Source: Acidimicrobiales bacterium
Lineage (GTDB): Bacteria; Actinomycetota; Acidimicrobiia; Acidimicrobiales; Acidimicrobilacustridaceae
Length of the DNA stretch: 37,175 bases
Assembly (NCBI GenBank): GCA_030830565.1
Contig: JAURMR010000033.1
Coordinates: forward strand, 1 to 37,175
Direction of reading: 5' to 3'
Shown: positions 26,123 to 34,300 of the stretch, one piece after another
How positions within the stretch are numbered: position 1 is the first letter of the stretch
Layout of the letters: every line of letters begins with the position of its first letter
Position numbers and translations under genes: made by a program
The notes under the pieces: generated by a model
Database searches by the model: none
Told to the model about the DNA's origin: nothing
The model's input: the letters and a program-made list of their open reading frames with translations, nothing else

Positions 26123-27367
26123 TCAACTGTTCGTTCGCGGCGGCCCGAGAACATCGTTGTCGAGCTCCGCAATCGACGAAACGCCTAACAGCGCAAGCGT
26201 TCGACGAATGTCTTCGTGCCATATCGCCAATAACTGGTCGACTCCAGCCTCGCCTGCCGCCGCAAGCGCATAGAGATACGCCCGTCCGCCCATGCACGCA
26301 GTAGCGCCGGCTGCCATCGCTTTCACGATGTCGCTGCCACGTCGAATGCCGCCATCACAAATGATCTCAATGCGACCACCAACCGCATCGGCTACGGGAG
26401 CAACGAGATCAAAAATCGCCGGAGCGCCATCAAGCTGGCGACCGCCATGGTTCGACAATGCAATTGCTTCGACGCCAGCATCGGCCGCAATCTCAGCATC
26501 AGCAACCGTCTGAATGCCCTTCACGATGATCGGTCCCGACCACAACGAACGCAGCCATTCAACATCACACCATGAAAGGCTCGGTTCAAACTGCGAGTTG
26601 ATATAGCCAGCGAGATCAACCGGAGATGAACCATCGCCCACTCCTGCGCCCACAACATTGGCGAATCGAATTGGTTCCGAGCGAAGGAACGACCAGGTCC
26701 ATTCAGGATGAAGCACACCATCAATCAGAGTTCCGGGGCCAATCGTTGGAGGAAGGGAAAATCCCCGGCGCAGATCGCGCTCGCGGCGACCAAAGACTGC
26801 GGTATCAACCGTGAGCACTATCGCTTCGTACTTGCAAGCGGCTGCCCGCCGAACCATGTCGGCGACGAGTTCGCGATCGCGCCAGGCATAGACCTGGAAC
26901 CAAAGGCGCGCATCAGGAGCTCCGGTTCGGACTTCTTCAATCGACCGAGTTCCCAACGTCGAAAGCGTGTACGGAATGTTTGCTCGCTGTGCTGCGCGAG
27001 CAACGGCGAGTTCGCCCTGTGGATCGGCAATTCTCGTGAAGCCAGTTGGCGCCATGACGAATGGAATCGCCATCGGTTGACCCAGAACGCGCCCAGACAC
27101 ATCAATATCGCCGACTCCGCGCAATACCCGTGGGCGAAACGTCACTCGTTCGAACGCCTCGCTATTTGCAGCGAGAGTGCGTTCATCTTCAGCACCACCA
27201 TCGATGTAATCGAAAACTCCACCGGGAAGTCTCCGCTTGGCAACTTTTCGGAAATCGGAAACGCCTGCTATTCGACGAAGGCGGCGTTTAACCGCATTCG
27301 TTTCAAGCGGAGCGAACTGCAACACCGAGGCCAATGTGGCGCGAAGTGTCTTTAACGATGTCGACAT
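26123..27367 (-). CDS. FMN-dependent alpha-hydroxy-acid oxidizing protein
   Basis: 414-residue TIM-barrel flavoenzyme of the L-lactate dehydrogenase / glycolate oxidase / lactate monooxygenase family, oxidising L-2-hydroxy acids. Signatures: YIDGGAEDERTL (normally GGAxDExT), MAPTGFTRIADPQGE, the FMN-contacting Lys283 in IVKGIQ, and catalytic His307 and Arg310 in SNHGGRQLDGAP. The mycofactocin enzyme MftD is in the same family, but no mycofactocin genes are nearby. ATG 27367 has AGAGG 5 nt upstream, and TAAGGT farther upstream may be the -10. An extended frame to 27496 overlaps the divergent acyl-CoA synthetase start and is rejected. Confidence 0.93.
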   Translation of the reverse strand: MSTSLKTLRATLASVLQFAPLETNAVKRRLRRIAGVSDFRKVAKRRLPGGVFDYIDGGAEDERTLAANSEAFERVTFRPRVLRGVGDIDVSGRVLGQPMAIPFVMAPTGFTRIADPQGELAVARAAQRANIPYTLSTLGTRSIEEVRTGAPDARLWFQVYAWRDRELVADMVRRAAACKYEAIVLTVDTAVFGRRERDLRRGFSLPPTIGPGTLIDGVLHPEWTWSFLRSEPIRFANVVGAGVGDGSSPVDLAGYINSQFEPSLSWCDVEWLRSLWSGPIIVKGIQTVADAEIAADAGVEAIALSNHGGRQLDGAPAIFDLVAPVADAVGGRIEIICDGGIRRGSDIVKAMAAGATACMGGRAYLYALAAAGEAGVDQLLAIWHEDIRRTLALLGVSSIAELDNDVLGPPRTNS

Positions 27368-27475
27368 TCGAGCCTCTTCACAGACGCAGACCTTAGTGAG
27401 GAACCGTCGGCAGATCCCTTGACTCCGACGTACCATCGTCCGCACGAGTGATCTCCCAATGCAACAGGACCCACC

Positions 27476-29008
27476 ATGATCGACGCAGACCTCCACCTCT
27501 CCGGACGCGAAATCTCCGCAATTGCGCGACGCGACCCGGAACGCACCGCGATCATCACCACATCCGGTAAATCAACGACCTACGCCGAACTCGAACGCCA
27601 AGTAGATGCTCTTGCCGCAACATTTGCACAGGCTGGACTCGAAGCTGGCGATGTTGTTGCTCTGCTTTGTCGAAATCGTCCGGAGTGGATGGTCACCTAT
27701 GAAGCGGCCCTGCGTGCAGGGGTGATTCTGCTCCCCGTCAACTGGCATCTCGAAGCCGACGACGTTCAGTACGTCCTGACTGATTCCGGAGCCAAGGCGC
27801 TTGTTGCCGAATCCCATTTCGCACATCAGGCACAGAGCGCACCGGACTCACTTTCATTGCGCATCGCGATCGGTGGCCCGATCGACGGCTTCAAAAACTG
27901 GGAAGCCGCAATCGACTCATCCTCGGGCCCCTCACCGGAACGGCCGCGCGGCACGCAGATGATTTACACATCGGGAACAACGGGCCGACCAAAGGGAGTC
28001 CGCCACGACCCCCAGCCGTCATCCGCAGCGGCTGCCGCTGGCACCGCAATGGTCGCCATGTTTGGAATGGATGGTGACAATGGCGACTCCATGCTGTGCA
28101 CCGCGCCGCTTTATCACTCCGGGCCAAGTCGACTCTGCCTCGAGTGGCCGTTGGGTGCAGGGGTCACCGTCGTCCTTATGGATCGATTCGACCCACACGA
28201 AGCGCTTCAACTCATCGATACACACGCGATCACGCACGCGTTTTTTGTGCCCACAATGTTCAATCGGATGCTTGCTGTTCCGGATCGCGACTCGTTCAAC
28301 GTTTCAACGCTCCGATTTGTTCTTCATGGTGCGGGTCCGTGCACCGTCGCCACGAAACAAGCCATGTTCGATTGGTTCGGTCCGGTTATTCACGAGATCT
28401 ACGCGGCCAGCGAAGGGCCGGGTACGTGGATCACCCCGCAAGAGTGGCTCACCCATCCAGGCAGCGTCGGTCGCGTCGATCCCGCTCGACTCTGCATTCG
28501 TCGCGACGATCGCTCCCCCGCTGATCCAGGCGAATTGGGAGCGGTGTGGTTCTTCAGTGCGTCGCAATTCCGATATCACGGCGACCCCGAGAAGACGTCA
28601 ACCACCTATGACGAATCGGGGCAGTGGTACACCGTCGGCGATCGAGGGTATGTCGATGCTGACGGCTACCTCTACCTCTCGGGTCGCACTGCAGAGTGCA
28701 TCAATAGCGGCGGCGTGAACATTTATCCCGCTCGCATCGACGAAGCCCTCGCTGCCGCACCCGGCATCGTTGATGGTGCTGCGTTTGGCCTCCCCGACGA
28801 GGACCTCGGGGAAATCGTTGCCGCCGCAATCGTTGTTCCTGAGGGAACCAACCACGACGCCGTTATCGAATCCACAATCAACTTCTGTCGAGAGGAAGTC
28901 GGTTCACAACTCACACCAAAGCGAGTGTTCATCGTGAACGAACTTCCCCGAAGCGATGCGGGCAAACTGTACCGATCGCGTTTGGTTCACCAATTCTCCG
29001 GCGCGTGA
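27476..29008 (+). CDS. Acyl-CoA synthetase, AMP-dependent (ANL superfamily)
   Basis: 510 residues. Activates a carboxylic acid as an acyl-adenylate and transfers it to CoA. The ATP loop is MIYTSGTTGRPKGVRHD (about 162-178), the adenylate-binding segment IYAASEGPG, the hinge YVDADGYLYLSGR and the C-terminal catalytic Lys in RSDAGKLYRSRL. The substrate (fatty or aromatic acid) cannot be read from the sequence. ATG 27476 follows AGGA at 6 nt. It diverges from the hydroxy-acid oxidase by 108 bp and converges on ilvD with 13 bp between. Confidence 0.94.
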   Translation: MIDADLHLSGREISAIARRDPERTAIITTSGKSTTYAELERQVDALAATFAQAGLEAGDVVALLCRNRPEWMVTYEAALRAGVILLPVNWHLEADDVQYVLTDSGAKALVAESHFAHQAQSAPDSLSLRIAIGGPIDGFKNWEAAIDSSSGPSPERPRGTQMIYTSGTTGRPKGVRHDPQPSSAAAAAGTAMVAMFGMDGDNGDSMLCTAPLYHSGPSRLCLEWPLGAGVTVVLMDRFDPHEALQLIDTHAITHAFFVPTMFNRMLAVPDRDSFNVSTLRFVLHGAGPCTVATKQAMFDWFGPVIHEIYAASEGPGTWITPQEWLTHPGSVGRVDPARLCIRRDDRSPADPGELGAVWFFSASQFRYHGDPEKTSTTYDESGQWYTVGDRGYVDADGYLYLSGRTAECINSGGVNIYPARIDEALAAAPGIVDGAAFGLPDEDLGEIVAAAIVVPEGTNHDAVIESTINFCREEVGSQLTPKRVFIVNELPRSDAGKLYRSRLVHQFSGA

Positions 29009-29021
29009 ATCACGCTTCGTT

Positions 29022-30878
29022 CTAGTGACGCCGGATTTGGCTCAGATCGCGCACTGCGCCTCGTGACGCCGATGTCGTCATTGCCGCATAGGCCTGCAGG
29101 GCGAGCGACACGCTGCGATCACGATTGGTCGGAGTCCAGGCATCGCCGCCACGAGCTAGTTCGTGGGCATGGCGATCAGCGAGTTCTGCCGGTGAGACAT
29201 CGAGAGTGATTGATCGAGCGGGGATGTCGATGCTGATGGTGTCACCGGTTCGAACAAGTCCGATCAAGCCACCTTCGGCCGCTTCAGGCGAAACGTGCCC
29301 GATTGAGAGACCGGCGGTGCCACCGGAGAACCGGCCGTCGGTAAGGAGCGCGCATTTCTCGCCCAAACCACGGCTCTTGATGTACGTCGTGGGATAGAGC
29401 ATCTCTTGCATGCCTGGCCCACCTTTCGGACCTTCGTAACGAACGACAACCACTTCACCAGCAACAACTTCTTCGCTGAGGATTCCTTCGACCGCTGCAT
29501 CTTGGCTTTCGTAGACACGAGCTGTACCAGTGAACTTGAAGATTGATTCGTCGACACCAGCGGTCTTCACGATGCAACCGTCGGCTGCAAGGTTGCCGAA
29601 CAGAACGGCAAGCCCGCCTTCGGTTGAATACGCGTGCTCTACCGAACGGATGCATCCGTTTTCACGGTCGTCATCAAGCGACGGCCAACGTGTGTCTTGA
29701 CTAAACGCAACTTGCGTGGGAATGCCAGCTGGGCCAGCACTCCAGAAATGACGTGCTTCGGCGGTGCATGTGTCGCGCTTGATGTCCCATTGGTTCAATG
29801 AATCAAGCAACGACGCACTGTGAACCGTTGGTGCCGATGCATCAATGAGACCAGCGCGCTCAAGTTCGCCGAGGATCGCCGGGATTCCACCCGCACGATG
29901 CACATCTTCGACGTGGTACTTGTCAGTAGAAGGTGCAACCTTGCAAATGTTAGGCAAGCGACGGCTGAGTGCGTCGATGTCAGCCATGGTGAAATCGATC
30001 TCGCCCTCGTGGGCTGCAGCGAGAATGTGCAGGACAGTGTTGGTACTGCCACCCATAGCGATATCGAGCGCCATGGCGTTTTCAAAGGCTGTTTTGTTCG
30101 CAATTCTCCGCGGAAGAACGGATTCGTCGTCCTTCTCGTAGTAGCGCTTCGCGAGATCGACGACGGTCCGGCCTGCCTGCAGGAACAATTGTTCGCGATC
30201 GGCATGCGTTGCCAAAAGCGTCCCGTTGCCAGGAAGTGAAAGTCCAAGCGCCTCAGTGAGACAATTCATAGAGTTTGCGGTGAACATGCCTGAGCACGAA
30301 CCGCAGGTTGGGCATGCAGAACGCTCAACCTGTTCGACGTCTTCGTCGCTGACATTGCGATCGCCAGCCTTTTGCATTGCCGAGATGAGATCGACCTTGA
30401 CCTCCGAGCCAGCGAGACGAGTCTTGCCGGCTTCCATCGGACCACCGGAAACAAAGACAACAGGAATGTTCAGACGAAGTGCCGCCATAAGCATGCCTGG
30501 TGTGATCTTGTCGCAGTTCGAAATACACACGAGTGCATCGGCACAATGAGCATTGACCATGTATTCGACCGAGTCGGCGATGAGGTCACGACTTGGAAGG
30601 CTGTAGAGCATCCCGCCATGACCCATAGCGATGCCGTCGTCGACGGCGATGGTGTTGAACTCTTTTGCAACGCCACCTGAAGCTTCGATTTCACGGGCTA
30701 CGAGCTGACCAAGATCCTTTAGATGCACGTGACCGGGCACAAACTGAGTGAATGAATTCGCGATCGCGATGATCGGCTTGTCAAAATCACCGTCGGTCAT
30801 ACCCGTAGCGCGCCAAAGGGCTCGGGCTCCGGCCATATTGCGGCCATGAGTGGTGGTACGTGAGCGATACGTCGGCAT
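29022..30878 (-). CDS. ilvD: Dihydroxy-acid dehydratase IlvD
   Basis: Dehydrates 2,3-dihydroxy-isovalerate and -methylvalerate in valine/isoleucine synthesis; needs an Fe-S cluster. 618 residues. Cluster cysteines lie in [11 protein letters not shown] and [17 protein letters not shown]; the C-terminal half includes [20 protein letters not shown]. From memory, the N-terminal half is strikingly like the E. coli enzyme ([20 protein letters not shown] start), and the length equals that form (about 616) rather than the shorter mycobacterial form. The ATG follows TAGCGT-N7. Nothing in the neighbourhood is branched-chain related. Confidence 0.97.
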   Translation of the reverse strand: MPTYRSRTTTHGRNMAGARALWRATGMTDGDFDKPIIAIANSFTQFVPGHVHLKDLGQLVAREIEASGGVAKEFNTIAVDDGIAMGHGGMLYSLPSRDLIADSVEYMVNAHCADALVCISNCDKITPGMLMAALRLNIPVVFVSGGPMEAGKTRLAGSEVKVDLISAMQKAGDRNVSDEDVEQVERSACPTCGSCSGMFTANSMNCLTEALGLSLPGNGTLLATHADREQLFLQAGRTVVDLAKRYYEKDDESVLPRRIANKTAFENAMALDIAMGGSTNTVLHILAAAHEGEIDFTMADIDALSRRLPNICKVAPSTDKYHVEDVHRAGGIPAILGELERAGLIDASAPTVHSASLLDSLNQWDIKRDTCTAEARHFWSAGPAGIPTQVAFSQDTRWPSLDDDRENGCIRSVEHAYSTEGGLAVLFGNLAADGCIVKTAGVDESIFKFTGTARVYESQDAAVEGILSEEVVAGEVVVVRYEGPKGGPGMQEMLYPTTYIKSRGLGEKCALLTDGRFSGGTAGLSIGHVSPEAAEGGLIGLVRTGDTISIDIPARSITLDVSPAELADRHAHELARGGDAWTPTNRDRSVSLALQAYAAMTTSASRGAVRDLSQIRRH

Positions 30879-30891
30879 GGGCCCTACGCTA
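30879..30891 (-). promoter_or_regulatory. Leaderless -10 of ilvD
   Basis: TAGCGT (30891-30886), 7 nt, ATG 30878. A leaderless ilvD would exclude a translated leader-peptide attenuator. Confidence 0.5.
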
Positions 30892-31316
30892 GTTCCGGCG
30901 AGCTGGTCTCACTCAGTCGATTCCACTAGTGAACGAGCGAAGGGAACTCAGTACTTGCCGGAAACGGCGGGTCCGGTTCGGCGAAGTTGAACCTCTGGCG
31001 GATATCGGCGATCAACAAATGGGCCATCGCGAAGTGGTCGACCGCACGAAAATCCACAAACACTGTTGGTCTCGCAAGAGCGCGCCACGCACTGGTTCAG
31101 TGGCTCCCGGCCGGACAAGCGTGCCGACCTTTGCCCCAGGCTCGCGCGAGATCAACCGGAATGGCGCGCTGGTGAGCTGTTCCGCCGTCACCTGTATCGA
31201 TTGCCGATCGATTCCCTCGCAGATGCGGAAGGTGCAACGGTTCTTTTCATTTCAGCATGACGTTCATTGCGTCGGATCAAAGTCATGCTCAATTGCGATC
31301 TTTGTAACCAAACGAC
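30892..31316. other. 425 bp without a convincing gene
   Basis: Open frames on the plus strand here run into the antisense of the tRNA and are judged spurious. On the minus strand a 45-codon frame (GTG 31063 to TAG 30926, starting VFVDFRAVDHFAMAH) has protein-like composition but no start signal. An adjacent frame upstream (GTG near 31190) ends after about 58 codons; the two together could be a decayed gene with a frameshift. An inverted repeat AGCATGAC / GTCATGCT occupies 31254-31261 and 31282-31289. Nothing is firmly identified. Confidence 0.35.
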
Positions 31317-31347
31317 GAAGGCCCCAACACTTTGCGTTGGGGCCTTC
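31317..31347 (-). terminator. Intrinsic terminator of the tRNA-Ala gene
   Basis: Twelve-bp stem GAAGGCCCCAAC / GTTGGGGCCTTC (31317-31328, 31336-31347) with a 7 nt loop, starting 9 nt past the tRNA 3' end. On the minus strand it continues GTCGTTTGGTT, echoing the GTCGTTTTTT tail of the thiolase terminator. Confidence 0.85.
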
Positions 31348-31356
31348 TCACACCTG

Positions 31357-31433
31357 TGGTGGAGGTGAGGAGAATCGAACTCCCGACCTCTACGTTGCGA
31401 ACGTAGCGCTCTAGCCAACTGAGCTACACCCCC
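31357..31433 (-). tRNA. tRNA-Ala (anticodon CGC)
   Basis: Complete cloverleaf on the minus strand. The acceptor stem is GGGGGTG with CACCTCC, giving the G3-U70 pair that is the alanine identity element. The D arm is GCTC ... GAGC. The anticodon arm is CTACG-TTCGCAA-CGTAG with anticodon CGC, reading GCG. The T arm is GGGAG-TTCGATT-CTCCT. The 3' ACCA (31360-31357) is encoded in the DNA. A -10-like TAGATT is upstream and a terminator downstream, so it is a self-contained unit. Confidence 0.97.
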
Positions 31434-31445
31434 GCAGGGGTCGTC

Positions 31446-31451
31446 AATCTA
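31446..31451 (-). promoter_or_regulatory. -10 element of the tRNA-Ala gene
   Basis: TAGATT on the minus strand, 12 nt before the first tRNA base, so transcription would begin about 6 nt upstream of the mature 5' end. The -35 is not obvious. Confidence 0.45.
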
Positions 31452-31493
31452 CCGGACAGCGTGAACCGCCACGGAATCGACGAACTGGATGGG

Positions 31494-32030
31494 TCAGTTG
31501 CCGCCGACGACGAACATGCGGGGAAAGGATTCTTCCGCTTCGTCGAAGGATGCCGGTTCTGAAGCGGCATGACCTGGCAGTGCTCCGCCATTGTCTTGCA
31601 TGTAGCGGACTTTGGCTTCCCGTTCGAGTTTCTGCTTCTGGGCATTGGCCAGCAACACCACATAGCCGCAGAGGGCTCCGAGGCTGAGAAGGAACAGGAG
31701 GATCATCAGCCCGCCGAATGCGAAGGCTCCGAGAAGCGTGACCCCAGTCGCTCCAGCAAGGCCAAAGAGGATGTCGCGGCGACGCTTCTTCTGCGGCGAG
31801 AGCTTCGGACGATGCGGAGCGAAATACTCACTGCCGCGAAGCGGGGCCGAACCCTGCGCAACCGGCACGACCGGGGAGGTTGAACCGGGCGTGGCGCGTT
31901 CGAGAATCGAAAGATGATTCGAGAAGGAACTGATGGAGTTCACACGGCGGTGTTCGGTCCGGGAACGAATCCACGAAACGAGGTACACCGCCCAAACGAC
32001 TGCGAGCACAAACAGCACCAGAATCGTCAT
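31494..32030 (-). CDS. SepX/GlpR-like actinobacterial membrane protein (putative divisome protein)
   Basis: 178 residues. An N-terminal helix starts at residue 2 (ILVLFVLAVVWAVYLVSWI), followed by a basic stretch and an SFSNHLSILERAT segment, a disordered linker, a KKRRR cluster and two C-terminal helices (about 88-128). This layout (helix, Arg-rich linker, RRR, two helices) resembles SepX of Streptomyces and GlpR of Corynebacteriales, membrane proteins of the division machinery found near moeA/moaC-type genes. Here moaC is directly upstream. The assignment rests on architecture and neighbourhood, not on a search. ATG 32030 has GAGGAAAG 7 nt upstream. Confidence 0.6.
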   Translation of the reverse strand: MTILVLFVLAVVWAVYLVSWIRSRTEHRRVNSISSFSNHLSILERATPGSTSPVVPVAQGSAPLRGSEYFAPHRPKLSPQKKRRRDILFGLAGATGVTLLGAFAFGGLMILLFLLSLGALCGYVVLLANAQKQKLEREAKVRYMQDNGGALPGHAASEPASFDEAEESFPRMFVVGGN

Positions 32031-32073
32031 GGAGTGACTTTCCTCGCAGAAATCGGGATAGCGCTTTTGGCAA

Positions 32074-32090
32074 GTTTCACGTTGCGAAAC
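32074..32090. promoter_or_regulatory. Imperfect 17 bp dyad upstream of the SepX/GlpR-like gene
   Basis: GTTTCnCnnnGnGAAAC centred at 32082, 44-60 bp before the start codon at 32030. It is a candidate protein-binding site; the binder is unknown. Confidence 0.3.
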
Positions 32091-32211
32091 GGTTGCCGAG
32101 AAGCATCCATCGGGTGAATGAGAACATTACGTTTCTACTACAGGCCGCCATTCAGACTCCAGCTAGCAAACCGCAAAAAGCCTGTTTTTCCTTGCCCTGT
32201 ATGGCATTACG

Positions 32212-32228
32212 CCGATTCCACGAATCGG
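32212..32228 (-). terminator. Hairpin immediately after the moaC stop
   Basis: CCGATTC and GAATCGG (7 bp stem, 3 nt loop) directly abut the moaC stop codon. No T-tract follows directly, so it may be a weak terminator or a 3' stabiliser. Confidence 0.35.
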
Positions 32229-32783
32229 TCACACCTGCCCGTTTTCGTCATTCTCGGCCGATCCGGTGAAGGTGCCGTCAAGAACGTCTTCTCCTAAAGA
32301 GACCTCGGGATCACGGCGATAGACCCCCGACCGACCACCGGTCTTTTCCCAAAGTGCAATCTCGCCGATCACCATCGAACGATCGGAGGATTTACACATG
32401 TCGTAGATCGTGAGCGCGGCAACCGAGCATGCAGTGAGCGCCTCCATCTCGACTCCGGTGCGGTCAACGGTTTCTACCTGGGTCTCGATCTCGATGTAAT
32501 CGTCTTCGATCCGGAAGTTCACATAGACGCCGCCGATCATGAGCGGATGACACAGCGGGATGAGGTCCGAGGTTCGCTTGGCCGCCTGGATGCCTGCGAC
32601 TCGCGCCACCGACAAGACGTCGCCCTTGCTGATGGCCCCTCGGGCAACGAGGGAGGCTGTGTCTGGGGTCATATGGACTCGACCACGAGCGATTGCGCGC
32701 CGATGAGTGACGTCTTTCGGGGTGACATCGACCATGCGGGCACGGCCAAGCGGATCGAGATGGGTGAGACCACGGTCTGACAT
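32229..32783 (-). CDS. moaC: Cyclic pyranopterin monophosphate synthase MoaC
   Basis: Converts 3',8-cyclo-7,8-dihydro-GTP to cyclic pyranopterin monophosphate in molybdenum-cofactor synthesis. 184 residues. Signatures: MVDVTPKDVTHRRAIARG, AKRTSDLIPLCHPL with the catalytic Lys/His region, and GVEMEALTACSVAALTIYDMCK. It supports Moco enzymes such as the one at 20017. The start at ATG 32783 is fixed by TAGTCT exactly 6 nt upstream; a TTG 6 nt further upstream lies inside this spacer. It diverges from the cupin gene by 58 bp. Confidence 0.97.
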   Translation of the reverse strand: MSDRGLTHLDPLGRARMVDVTPKDVTHRRAIARGRVHMTPDTASLVARGAISKGDVLSVARVAGIQAAKRTSDLIPLCHPLMIGGVYVNFRIEDDYIEIETQVETVDRTGVEMEALTACSVAALTIYDMCKSSDRSMVIGEIALWEKTGGRSGVYRRDPEVSLGEDVLDGTFTGSAENDENGQV

Positions 32784-32795
32784 GGACAAAGACTA
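32784..32795 (-). promoter_or_regulatory. Leaderless -10 of moaC
   Basis: TAGTCT (32795-32790), 6 nt, ATG 32783. Back-to-back with the CAGACT element at 32830. Confidence 0.55.
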
Positions 32796-32829
32796 CGCCC
32801 CTCCCCTCGTCTGGTTCCGGGCGAGGAGG

Positions 32830-32841
32830 CAGACTGGCCGG
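32830..32841 (+). promoter_or_regulatory. Putative leaderless -10 (CAGACT variant) of the cupin gene
   Basis: CAGACT (32830-32835), 6 nt, ATG 32842. Third occurrence in the window of this hexamer at this spacing. Confidence 0.4.
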
Positions 32842-33807
32842 ATGGAACCGACTTTGGTGATGGGTGGATCAGCAGCCGGCCTCGATGATCAGGACTGGTC
32901 GGGCCAGTCCAACTACTTCGAGTACTCACGCGCTGCGAACCCCGTTGGCTCAGGACGCATCCCACCAGTCCCAATGGATCGCTTCCCTGCTGCACGACAC
33001 CAAGCAATCACAACCGGCATTGTTCCGTTCGATCTTTCGGAACAACTGGCAATCTCCGAAGGTCCGGCAACTTCACCAGCGCTTCTTGCCTCCTTCATTC
33101 GCATTGCTCCTGGCGACAGCGTTGACACGGCCCCGGTTGCAACTTCCGAGCTCTATTACGTAATCGCTGGCAGTGGCGTCTCCACCGTGAACGGACGCGA
33201 ACTGCATTGGACTGCCGGCGACTTCTTCGTTCTTCCCGCGAACTCAATCACCATTCACCGTGCTTCAACAGACACCACGATGTACTGGGTCAATGATGAA
33301 CCTTTGCTACGTCACCTCGGCGTTGCGCCCACGAGCGCGAAATTCGAACCAACACGGTTTCCTGCCGAGCGGGTACAAGCGGAACTCGCCGACGTTGAAT
33401 CATCACCTCATGCAACTGATCGCAATCGATTGTCGATTCTGCTCAACACAACGCCAAACGACATGACACAAACCGTCACGCATGTGTTGTGGGCGATGTA
33501 CGGACTCCTCCCCATCGGAGCCGTGCAACGACCTCATCGACATCAGTCGGTCGCTCTCGACCTTGTGGGGGCGTGTGCGCCCGGTTGCTACACGCTCGTC
33601 GGCCGCTCCGTGGACGAGGACGGCGAGATCATCGATCCGATTCGTGTCGACTGGGAACCGAACTCTGCATTCGTAACTCCGCCCGGGCTTTGGCACGCGC
33701 ACTACAACGAATCTGGCCAGCAAGCATGGATCATTCCCATCCAAGACGCTGGCCTACAGACCTATCTCCGTTCGCTCGATATTCGCTTCGCACCGTCGGC
33801 GCGCTGA
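32842..33807 (+). CDS. Bicupin protein, gentisate 1,2-dioxygenase-like
   Basis: 321 residues with two cupin barrels. The first (about 85-150: SELYYVIAGSGVSTVNG) lacks the His ligands of the cupin motif. The second (about 215-300) keeps HRH (232, 234) and a later His in GLWHAHYNE (285/287), so at most one metal site is expected, as in gentisate-dioxygenase-like proteins. The reaction is unknown. An Rrf2 regulator begins 3 bp after its stop, so the two are cotranscribed and the regulator may control this enzyme or the nearby transporter. The frame is open upstream into moaC, but ATG 32842 is supported by CAGACT-N6. Confidence 0.85.
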   Translation: MEPTLVMGGSAAGLDDQDWSGQSNYFEYSRAANPVGSGRIPPVPMDRFPAARHQAITTGIVPFDLSEQLAISEGPATSPALLASFIRIAPGDSVDTAPVATSELYYVIAGSGVSTVNGRELHWTAGDFFVLPANSITIHRASTDTTMYWVNDEPLLRHLGVAPTSAKFEPTRFPAERVQAELADVESSPHATDRNRLSILLNTTPNDMTQTVTHVLWAMYGLLPIGAVQRPHRHQSVALDLVGACAPGCYTLVGRSVDEDGEIIDPIRVDWEPNSAFVTPPGLWHAHYNESGQQAWIIPIQDAGLQTYLRSLDIRFAPSAR

Positions 33808-33810
33808 CCG

Positions 33811-34269
33811 ATGCACATCTCCGCCAAGTCCGACTACGCCGTTCGCGCTCTTCTGGTTCTAGCCACTGACAAAAGCGGTGGACCAGTGAAGGGAGAATCG
33901 GTCGCCGTCGTGCAGGACATGCCTGCGAAGTTCGTGGAGAACATCCTTATCGAACTCAAACGTTCTGGACTCGTGCGTTCACAGCGCGGCGCAACAGGCG
34001 GCTTTCTGCTCGGACGACCAGCAGCAGAGATCACCGTCGCCGACGTGATGCGCGCCGTCGACGGGCCGCTTGCTGCGGTTCGAGGCGAGAGTCCAGAGTC
34101 GATTGTTTATGACGGCGCCGCCGCAAATCTTCAAAAGGTCTGGATCGCTACGCGTTCGAGTCTCCGCTCAGTGCTCGAAGCCGTGACACTCGCCGACATC
34201 ATCGACGGCGACCTTCCCTCCCTCATCGAAGAACTGGCGCAACAGCCCGACGCGTGGCACCGCCGCTGA
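33811..34269 (+). CDS. Rrf2-family transcriptional regulator without Fe-S cysteines
   Basis: 152 residues. The winged-helix domain starts MHISAKSDYAVRALLVLA, with the recognition segment VENILIELKRSGLVRSQRGATGGFLLGR and wing characteristic of Rrf2/IscR/CymR. There is no cysteine at all, so it cannot bind the [2Fe-2S] cluster of IscR or NsrR and more likely resembles CymR-type cysteine-metabolism regulators. It is 3 bp downstream of the cupin gene and faces the substrate-binding-protein gene tail to tail. The dyad at 35365-35382 between the ABC transporter genes is a plausible target, by inference only. Confidence 0.92.
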   Translation: MHISAKSDYAVRALLVLATDKSGGPVKGESVAVVQDMPAKFVENILIELKRSGLVRSQRGATGGFLLGRPAAEITVADVMRAVDGPLAAVRGESPESIVYDGAAANLQKVWIATRSSLRSVLEAVTLADIIDGDLPSLIEELAQQPDAWHRR

Positions 34270-34300
34270 GCAGTCAGCGATGCCACGCCGGCTGGCTCAC

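Noticed and set aside
26708-27355. 215-codon rightward frame opposite the hydroxy-acid oxidase
   Set aside because: Antisense of a gene with complete flavoenzyme motifs; no recognisable domain or start signal.
26123-27496. Mycofactocin enzyme MftD assignment for the hydroxy-acid oxidase
   Set aside because: Same superfamily, but no mftA-C genes or other mycofactocin markers are nearby, so only the family-level call is justified.
30929-31414. 161-codon rightward frame ending with a GGGEENRTPDL-like tail
   Set aside because: The C-terminal part is the antisense of tRNA-Ala; this tail is a well-known artefact of translating across a tRNA. No start signal and poor coding character upstream.
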